In this document: piece by piece, positions 56,505 to 64,000 of the stretch
Numbering within the stretch: the stretch's first letter is position 1
Layout of the letters: each line of letters opens with the position of its first letter
Source: Gautieria morchelliformis
Taxonomy: Eukaryota; Basidiomycota; Agaricomycetes; Gomphales; Gomphaceae
DNA length: 64,000 nt
Reading direction: 5' to 3'
Assembly: GCA_015179125.1 (NCBI GenBank)
Contig: WHVA01000259.1
Span: 1 to 64,000, forward strand
Made by a program: the position numbers and the translations under genes
Notes under the pieces: generated by a model
What the model saw: only the letters and a program-made list of their open reading frames with translations
The model's database searches: none
What the model was told of the DNA's origin: nothing

Positions 56505-56714
56505 TGTCATGACGCGTTTATTTCTCATACTCAGGTGCTCTGTCCTGCCATTTCTCACTCCATCTCCGTGTTCGTTCCGATCGCCATTGTCATGTTCGGC
56601 AACCGATTCTCGCTGTTCGCGCCAATTACCATAGCCACACCGTCAACGCACGATCGACGTCTTTGGACTGACTTGGCAGTCATCGCTGGGCCTATCACCT
56701 CCTCTGCTCGACCC
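56505..56714 (+). repeat. Fragment of TGTCATGAC-type LTR inserted in the transposase
   Basis: Starts TGTCATGACGCGTTTATTTC and resembles the internal units of the 1,588-bp insert at 11,156-12,743 (minus strand TGTCATGACCCATTCATTTC at 12,403). It is cut at 56,714 by the G2 LTR, so its other part must lie to the right of the window. Confidence 0.55.
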
Positions 56715-57264
56715 TGTTACGATATGATCCGTCGTAAGGTTGACCGAGGTCGGGGACGAAACCTGAGGCAAGGTCCGAGGTTACGGGGCGAGGTTTGGAT
56801 GGGGAAGTCGGAGAGGGACTTGGCTTCAGCTTATGTGCTGCGCCGACCCTACGCACGAGTCCCAACTTCGGAGGCAAACGAATAAGAGGCGAGGTTTGGC
56901 TTAAGAGGCGAGGCTTAGAAACTAGCTAAGGATCGAAGGGATACGATAGTTGATTTTCAGACTGAGGAGTAGGAATGCATACAAGGCGGTTTATATACGG
57001 GGCGAGGGTACGAGTCAGGGGCGAACATATTAGTGGAGATCAGGGCGAGGTCAGGGCGAGGTAATATATGAATGATGCGTGATGGAGCGGAATCAGTAAC
57101 TAAGGGGATACGGGCATGGGATCAAGGTCGGATATGAACTCAAGCTCGGGCTCGGGCTCGGGCGCAGGATAAGGATCATATGTACTCGGGCACGAATATC
57201 ACAAGGCTCAGGCTCGGAAGAAGGTTCTACCGGTAAGTAACCGGCCAAAGGCCGGGTGCTTACA
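56715..57264 (-). repeat. 3' LTR of G2 Ty3/Gypsy (550 bp)
   Basis: Minus-strand LTR, TGTAAGCACCCGGCC (57,264) to ATATCGTAACA (56,715); it matches the G1 LTR at 20,109-20,663. It is preceded in element orientation by a purine tract, AAGGAGGGGATAC (57,277-57,265). The RNA-start motif CAGTCTGAAAAT is conserved (about 56,966-56,955). The 5 bp beyond the element are GACCC (56,710-56,714); the matching duplication should lie right of the window. Confidence 0.88.
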
Positions 57265-57437
57265 GTATCCCCTCCTTATGGCCGAGACCCTCGAGGCCGT
57301 AATATGAACAAGGTTCGCCTATCCTCGAATCTAGATCCCGGCCTGATGTTAAGTAGCCGGAAAGGCGAAGCTTAAATCGTAGCCGAGGTTAGATAAAAGG
57401 GTGGGTAGGAGGCAGCGAACCCAAGTGCCAACGAAAT

Positions 57438-58586
57438 ATGGTGCGCCCTCAAGCCCTCTTCAACTCAGCCGTCGACGAGAACAGTGCGAACAACGCGTTC
57501 AACCAGACACTACTGTCTGAGGAGAACGGAGCCTCGGGCGAGGTTATGCCCAAGGATCGACCTGAAGTTGGCGCATTGCCAATTGATGAGACGGCGGCCA
57601 TCGACATACGGCAGCCGTGGCAGGAAGGGCCGAATGGCAAAAAGGTGAGTCGTTTGGTAGCCTCATATTTTGCTGTTCGCTGACTTGAGTAGTACAAGCG
57701 AATGCTCTTCGCTTACCACCCGACAGACTTGACCCTATACGGGTTCAAGCTCGCTGACGGGGGTCCTCGAGCGTGGCAGCTCGGGGTGAAGCCCGAGGCG
57801 AGGTGTGCGCGCTGCGAAGAGCGCGATTACACGTGCCTTTGCCAGGTGAGCCTCGACTTCGGCGTCGCCGACCAGGGGGCCTGCGTATGGTGCAGGATGC
57901 GGTCTTTAGGCTGTAGTATAGCCTTAGGTCGTTGCAGCAAGGCGACCCCTGGGAAAAGTCAGGCGAGCACAGCGGGCAAGAAGCAGGCAAGGAGCGAGGA
58001 TAGCGAGGACGGGCCGAGGCCGAGGAAGGAGGCCAAGGCTCGGGACGAGGTTGAGGAGGATGACGACTCAAGCGACTGGGTCGAGTGGAACTTGGAGATG
58101 AGGGTGGAGAGGATGGAAGCGAGGTTGAGTGAGGAGAAGGGAAAGAAGACTGGGGGAGCGAGGCAGAGTGAGGGGAGAGAGGTTGGGGAAGCGGGGCAGA
58201 GTGAGGGGAAGGAAGCCGAGGTGGAAGAAACCGAGGTGGAAGGTCGGAGGGCGAAGAAGGATAAGAAGACGAAGAGGTCGGAGCAAAGTGCGGAGATGAG
58301 GGAGTTGATAGCGGCGGTGAGGGATGTGGGACAGAAGGTGGGCGAGGTTGGGGAGAGGGTGTGCGAGTTGTTGGGGGAGTTTAGAGCGGCAAATGACAGG
58401 ATGAACAGGGCGGACATAGAGTTCATGAGGATAAGGAGGCGGAGGAACTACTTGAGACGTCTGCAGGACGCGAGAGATTTGGTGGAGTATGGGGGTCTAG
58501 TGGAGCGAGGTAGTAGTAGTAATGGGGAGGAGTCGGGCAAAGATAGCGAGGAGAGCGTGGAAGAGGATGCGAGGATGTTAGAGTAA
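57438..58586 (+). CDS. Antisense spliced ORF inside G2, cysteine-cluster protein of unknown function
   Basis: Transcribed opposite to G2, between the pol end (58,704) and the 3' LTR. Exon 1 is 57,438-57,644 (MVRPQALFNSAVDENSANNA .. GPNGKK), intron 57,645-57,692 (GTGAGT..GCTGAC..TAG, 48 bp), exon 2 is 57,693-58,586 (YKRMLFAYHPTDLTLYGFKL ..). The protein is about 366 residues. A Cys cluster CARCEERDYTCLC and CVWCRMRSLGCSI (about residues 108-146) may bind zinc. Then come a basic/acidic tract, a long charged helical region rich in Glu/Lys, a possible coiled coil (MRELIAAVRDVGQKVGEVGE) and an acidic C-terminus. The frame is fully open although neighbouring gag/pol frames carry stops. It may be element-encoded or a captured host gene; function unknown. 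Confidence 0.65.
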
Positions 58587-58703
58587 TCTACTAATGGAAT
58601 AATGGAATCTTTTCTTGGTCTTTTATTGATTTTGTGATTCAATTGCGAGGATTTTTTTTTGTTATCTAACTACTGGGGTCATGGGGGTTAAACTAGGAAA
58701 TGG

Positions 58704-61700
58704 TCATAGGGCAGTCAAAGGTCCTGGCTTGGCCGGGTAAGACTCGTGGAAGTCAGTGACCAGCTCCGAGGCATGATCAAGCTCGGAAGTGAGGATACAC
58801 GAGGTTTCTTCGTCGGTACCTTCGTAACCAGTCCACCTAACAAGATAGAGTAACTTGCAGCTCTTGCGTCTATTATCGATCTTCGAGTCGAGGATTTTGG
58901 AAACCTCGAACTCAGGTTCGCTGTCGATAACGACTGGGGGCGGAGGCGGCTGAACTCGGTTCGGGGTGGTGTTGGGCGAGGCTGGTTCGAGCATAGATAC
59001 GTGGAATACTGGATGGACTGAATGCATGTGTTCTGGAAGTCGAAGGGTGAAGGAGTGAGTACCCGCTTGGGAAATGATCTCAAAAGGACCCAAGAACTTC
59101 TCGGCGAGCTTTTTGGTAGGGCGAGTCGTTCTGAAGTACTGTGCCTTCACAAAGGCAAGGGATCCTACTTGGAAATCAGGAGCGGGCTTGCGGCGAACAT
59201 CGGCCGAGGCTTGGTAAGTCTTCTGAGCCTTGAGGATGGCGCGGCGAAGTTCTTGGTGAAGCTCGTCCAGGTCAACCACAAAGTCTCGAGCTCGTGCCGA
59301 GGCGAGGTCGCGCTCGGGGTGAACTGCGAGGTTCGGATGGTAACCCTTATTAGCAAAGAATGGGGATATGCCGGTGGTTGCGCTAGGCGCATTGTTGTAG
59401 GCGAACTCGGCTAGGGGAAGGAGCGAAGCCCAATTGGACTGCTGATAGTTGCAATATATCCTGAGGTACTGTTCCAAGGTCTGGTTAGCATGCTCGGTTT
59501 GACCGTCACCCTCGGGATGATATTGTTGGGTGCATTTATGCTCCTGCACCAAAATCAAGCATAATATGTTCGATTTATTGTGTGGTGTTTCCAATTGTTT
59601 CTCACATTGTTCTTGTACCATGCATCCATTTCTCTGCTTATTTTCGAAATTTTCCAGTCACTCCTTATCTCTCCATTTCACTTTGTTATCTCTATTTTCA
59701 CAGGCGGCTGCACCCAGCGGAGTTTGAAATGACTTCGACGCGCGAGCCCATGGGCGCTAAAGGGCCGGGTGGACGTATATGCCTTCTGAGACAGGATAGT
59801 GCTCCTCTCTCAGTGACAATAAATTCACTGAGAGAGGCGAGTAGTATCTTTCATATTTACATAGCATGTTGACTGAAAATCATGTAGTGTATTTGATTCT
59901 AGGTATTGTATTAATATAACAGTGACAATAAATTCACTGAGAGAGTGTATTTGATTCTAGCTTTCTAAGAACTCTACCGAACCTTCCCTGCCATAGCCCC
60001 TAGTTGCTAACAGATATCCCAAGGTGAAATGCAACCGCATGTCCAAGGCTTTCCCTAGGGAACGCCAGAAGTGCGAGATGAACTCGGAACCCCTGTCCGA
60101 GGTGACATGCGAGGGGACTCCATGCTTGGAAAAGACATGAAGGACGAAGAGATGGGCGAACTCTTGCGAGGTTATCTTGTCTGTGGTAGGAATGAAGATA
60201 ACCTGCTTAGTGAAGCGGTCAACAATCACTAGTATGGAGGTGAACTCGGATGAAGGGGGGAGCTGCTCAATGAAATCCATAGAGATGGAATTCCAAGGCT
60301 TCTCAGGAACGGGAAGTTGTTTGAGGAGACCATAGGGTTTGTGACGTTGCGGCTTGCTTCACATACAAGTGGTGCATGTTTTGCAATACTCCTTGACAAA
60401 GGATCTAATCCCTGGCCAAGTGTAATCTCGTCGGATCAGCTCCAAGGTCTTGTTGACCCCGAAGTGTCCCGAGAGAATGTGGTCGTGCTTGTATTGCAGG
60501 ATGGGAAGTTGAAGGTCTTGAGCCGCTGAAACATAGGTTTGGTTGTCAAGCTTGAGAAAACCCTCGGGGTCTGTGGTCCACCTCGGGTCATTAACCAAGC
60601 CGAGGTGTGACTTGGCTATGGGGTCCGAGGGGAGGTTCGCTAGTATGTCAGCTCGGATCTGCTCGGTATCAAGCATCGAAGCGGCTCGGAGTATGACGGG
60701 AGCGAGGGTAGTAGCTCTAAGGGACGATGCCAGCTGGTGTTGAGTGAATACTGGCCGTAGGTTCTGTGGGTTTATGGTGGCATAGTCGCTATTCCCCTCT
60801 TTAAGGTAGACGTCCCATCGTCTAGTGAGAGAGTCAGGCTTCGTTCCGAGGCGACCAGGTCGAAAACGGATGGCGAGGTTGAATTGGGAAAGGTATTCTG
60901 ACCACCGAGCTTGTCGACGGGTCAAGAGCTTCGTTGTTGAAAAGTATTCGAGGTTCTTGTGGTCGGTGATAACGTTGACAGGGTCGCCAGAGCCCTCAAG
61001 GTAGTGTCGCCAGCGTTGAAACGCTTCAAAAATTGCTAGGAGCTCCTTGTCATGAACATCGTAGTTGAGCTCGGTAGAGGTGAATGTGCGGGAGTGGAAG
61101 GCGACGGGATGAAGTTCGCCTTCCGAGGTTCGCAGTGATAAGATTGCCGCTAAGGCATAATCTGAAGCATCAGTCTCTACGATTAGTGGAAGGTCAGGGA
61201 TCCAGTGGGTAAGGATAGGAGCGGTATTGAACGCCTTCTTCAACAAGTTGAAGGCCTGCCGACAATCCTCGGAAAAGTTCCAAGGGGTACCCTTGCGGGT
61301 GAGTCGGGTGAGAGGAATGGTGATGTCGGAGTAGTTGTGAATGAAACGTCGGTAGAAGTTGGCGAAACCGAGGAAGGACTGGATGTCACGAACTTTGCGA
61401 GGTTCAGGCCAGTCTTGAATGACCCTTACCTTGTCGTCCGCCATAGTGAGGCCCTCGGGGGAGAGTATGTAGCCCAGGAATTCAACCGAGTCGCGATGAA
61501 ACTCACATTTGTCTTCTTTGGCGAAGAGGTTGTTGAGTCGCAGTCGTCGCAAGACTTCCTTGACATGTTCAACATGTTTGGAGGGGTCACTGGAGTAGAT
61601 TAGAATGTCATCCAAGTATACCACCACACAAACGTCCAAAAGGTCGGCGAAAATCTCGTTCATGAATCTCTGGAAAGCAGCAGGGCCGTTAGTGAGACCA

Positions 61701-62824
61701 AATGGCATAACCAACCATTCAAAAGACCCATAGCGAGTCCTGAAGGCGGTTTTCCATTCGTCACCCTCGGCCACCCATACGAGGTGGTAAGCGTGACGAA
61801 GGTCAATCTTCGTATAGATGCGAGCATTTTTTGGAGCATCAAGTAAGTCAGCAATCAATGGCAATGGATACCGATCTTTTTTCGAGATCTTGTTTAAACC
61901 TCGGAAGTCGACACACAACCGAAGTGAGCCATCTTTTTTGCGAACAAACAATACCGGTGCACCATGAGGCGAGCGTGAAGGTTGGATGAAACCGATGTTC
62001 AAGTGCTCGTTGATGAACTCGCGAAGTGCTTTGAGTTCGGAAGCCAAGAGAGAGTAGATGGGACCGATAGGCGGCGAGGTCCCTTCTTCGAGGTTGATTT
62101 TGATATCGTGGGGTCGGTGGGGAGCTAGAGTATCAGCGCATGCTTTGCTGAATACATCTGCAAATTCATGATATACTTCGGGAACACGTTTCTTAACGTT
62201 CTCAGAAAGCTCGGAAGAACTTTCTCCCGATGTTGCCCCTCTGGCGAGGAGCTCAGGTGAAGCCAGATTGAGCTGAAACACTTCAGACCCTTCCAATCTA
62301 GATGCACGCATTAAAGCGGGTGCATTGATTAGGGAAACGAGCGGTGCTTGCAACTTCAGAGGCGGGGGTGAAGTCGTAGCCGAAGCTGAGCGGGCTGACG
62401 TCACCGTGGTCGCTGGAGTCGTTGTTAGGTCGATGTTCTTGAAAGTAATACTGCCCAATACCCAGTCAATCGATGGATTGTAGCGGGTGAGCCAGTTGTG
62501 GCCAAGTACCATCGAGCAACTCGAGTCGAGCGAGGTTACGTAGAAGGTAACCCATTGTTGTTCGCCAGTCGGAAAGCAAATGCAGAGGTCTAGAGCTTGG
62601 GTAATGGTAGTGTTAGTACTACCGTCAAATAGTTTCAAGGGTATAGGAGAGACAGGATAAACAGGCATAGAGTACTTCTGGACAAATCTGGATTCAATAA
62701 AACAATCTGAGGACCTGCAGTCAACTAATGCAACAAAAGCGACGTTGGGAAGCGAAGGCGAGGTTAGATCTACATTAAGGGAATCTTTGGACAATGAATG
62801 AGAAGCGGCGCTGAGTCTGAGCAC
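58704..62824 (-). pseudogene. G2 pol: protease, RT, RNase H, integrase, chromodomain
   Basis: Minus-strand reading from 62,824. Protease [14 protein letters not shown] (active-site Gly replaced by Arg), RT with VVYLDDILIYSSD, RNase H (VETDASDYALAA; ELNYDVHDKELLAIFEAFQR), integrase zinc-like region ending KEYCKTCTTCM, and then a TGA at 60,356-60,358 where CGA is expected. The integrase core resumes (SISMDFIEQLPPS, VIVDRFTKQ, VTSDRGSEFISHFW), is cut by a 489-bp solo LTR (59,524-60,012) and continues with YHPEGDGQTEHANQTLEQYL. The end is a chromodomain (EFEVSKILDSK, LYLVRWTGYEGTDEE), which makes this a chromovirus. The 821-codon first part is unbroken, so this copy is relatively young. Confidence 0.93.
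59524..60012. mobile_element. 489-bp solo LTR in G2 integrase
   Basis: Ends TGTTGGGTGC..TTGCTAACA (TG..CA), flanked by a perfect 5-bp duplication GATAT (59,519-59,523 and 60,013-60,017). Removing it restores the integrase reading LHFTLGYHPEGDG. It contains a perfect 13-bp-stem hairpin (59,804-59,816 with 59,825-59,837) whose loop CAATAAAT includes AATAAA. A second, shorter copy of the hairpin lies at 59,920-59,939, 108 bp on. No coding capacity. Confidence 0.88.
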
Positions 62825-62874
62825 ACGGGTGAGGTTACCGCAATCCTCGGATCATGTGGTTCCGAGGTTGCTAC

Positions 62875-64000
62875 CTATTTTTTCACCTCCGTAATGGAGG
62901 CCGAAGTCCCCTCGTTAGGGGTCTTCGCTGCCCAACCTTTAGAACCGCTACCGTTGGTAGACTTGTTCTTCGGGCAGTCCTTGACGATGTGGCCCTTGGT
63001 GCTGCAAAGCAGACAAAGGCCTTGGTTGACCCGATGTTGGCGCTCCTTGGGAAGTAGTTTGCCATCCTTCCCGAGCTTGCTCGAAATGTCGGGCTGGCTC
63101 TTGTTGTTCGAAGAGTTGGTGTTGGAACCCTTGCCGCTGTTGTTAGTCTTGTTGCGGTTCTTATTGTTATTGGAACCGCTGGAGGACTGGTTGTTGTTAG
63201 TGGCATTGCTGCTGGACTGATTAGCGGCACGTGCAGGCTGGGAGCTACGACCATTGATCATGGCGTCGTATTCCTTACGCTCCCAGTAACGGCTGTCACA
63301 TTCCAGCGTGAAGTTCCTAAGCTCGGCGAGGCTGCGGAATCGAGGGAAGTGAAGTAAGTCGTCCTTGATTCTTTTGGCCAAGCCCTTGTAGGCGAAGTGT
63401 TGGAGGGCCGCATCGTTCCACTGAGTCCGAGTCGAAGCTCGGGCGAAGTCGATAAAGAATCGCGCGGCCTTGTGGTGCTTTTTTCATGACGATCTTCTCG
63501 AGGTCGATCTCGGCTTGGGCGGCGTTGTTGTATGGGCTGAAGTTGAGCTCGAGCTCGGCCTTGAAGCTGTCCCAGTCTTTGAGCCAGTCTGGCTTGGGCT
63601 GGACTTCGCCGAGGATCACTGGCTCGAAGTACTGTAGAGCTGAGCCTGACAGGTAAGAAATAGCATACTGCACCTTCGAGGCCCCAGTCTTGAAAGCTGT
63701 GGGACGATCTCGGAAGTTGAGTACGCATTGAAGGAAGAAGGTGCGAAGCTTGGCCTGGTCAGTACCGTCATAACTATCCGGTTCCTTGACCTTGGCTCGT
63801 GCTTCGGACTCGCGAGGTTTCGCGAGCTTGATGAACACTCGACGCATAAGCTCGTTGTCCTCGAGGTCACCGAGGTCCTCGGGTGGGAGGTTGGGGAGGT
63901 CCCGATCGTTGTCGGAGCCTCCAGAGCCATCTCCTGGATCACCTGAAGGATCACCGGGGTTAGCCCTACCTTTGCCTTTGTTACTAGGCTCGGCGGGGTC
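62875..64000 (-). pseudogene. G2 gag (N-terminus beyond window)
   Basis: Minus strand, entering from the right edge. Acidic region (NLPPEDLGDLEDNELMRRVF), capsid region (EPDSYDGTDQAKLRTFFLQC, DPDWLKDW counterpart KPDWLKDWDSFKAELELNF), Asn/Ser-rich linker, zinc knuckle CLLCSTKGHIVKDC (about 63,010-62,970) and end SASITEVKK at 62,875. A one-base change in an A-run at about 63,480 shifts the frame (IVMKKAPQG against MKEHHKA in G1); otherwise the gene is well preserved. It keeps the five codons EIDLE that G1 has lost. The start codon and 5' LTR lie right of the window. Confidence 0.9.

Overview
The window is a piece of a filamentous basidiomycete genome, most likely an Agaricomycete. The evidence is eukaryotic gene structure with many introns of about 45-70 bp (GT..AG, CTGAC/CTAAC-type branch points), tightly packed cellular genes, a DUF6534 membrane protein (a family typical of Agaricomycetes), and chromodomain Ty3/Gypsy elements, a Tad/I-like LINE and a pogo-type transposase. 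Species cannot be named from the sequence alone.

Layout. (1) 1-17.5 kb is a nested transposon stack. A degraded Ty3/Gypsy copy (called G3 here) was entered by a 234-bp-LTR retrotransposon that carries a gag-like ORF and an unknown ORF but no visible pol (called NA1). A LINE then landed inside one NA1 LTR, leaving a 10-bp target duplication and a 25-nt poly(A) tail. The LINE in turn holds a 1,588-bp solo-LTR-like insert (5-bp duplication ATGGT) and a 397-bp palindromic element. About 2 kb at the left (240-2,211) has since been inverted. (2) 17.5-24.8 kb holds an uncharacterised low-confidence gene and a second, 3'-truncated Gypsy copy (G1). (3) 24.8-50.8 kb is a cellular gene island: proteasome beta-3 (PUP3), nucleoporin Nsp1/Nup62, spliceosomal helicase Prp5, proteasome regulator PI31, a DUF6534 protein, a BAHD-like acyltransferase, a Tim17-family-like protein, the AGC kinase Sch9, the ferredoxin-like Aim32, the Greatwall-type kinase Rim15, and mitochondrial ribosomal protein bS18m. 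(4) 52.6-55.3 kb repeats the nucleoporin and proteasome genes as broken copies, with the proteasome copy in the opposite relative orientation. (5) 55.9-64 kb is a second nest: a pogo transposase is cut by an LTR fragment, which is cut by a third Gypsy copy (G2, entering from the right), whose integrase is cut by a 489-bp solo LTR. G2 carries a spliced antisense ORF with a cysteine cluster between pol and its 3' LTR.

How the genes work together. Sch9 and Rim15 belong to one nutrient/TOR signalling pathway and lie about 2 kb apart, with only AIM32 between them. PUP3 and PI31 both concern the 20S proteasome and lie 6 kb apart. Two divergent pairs (PRP5/PI31, RIM15/RSM18) share intergenic promoters of about 80-110 bp. 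TE copies show stop codons and substitutions dominated by CpG to TpG/CpA change, which suggests silencing by cytosine methylation or a RIP-like process; this is inference.
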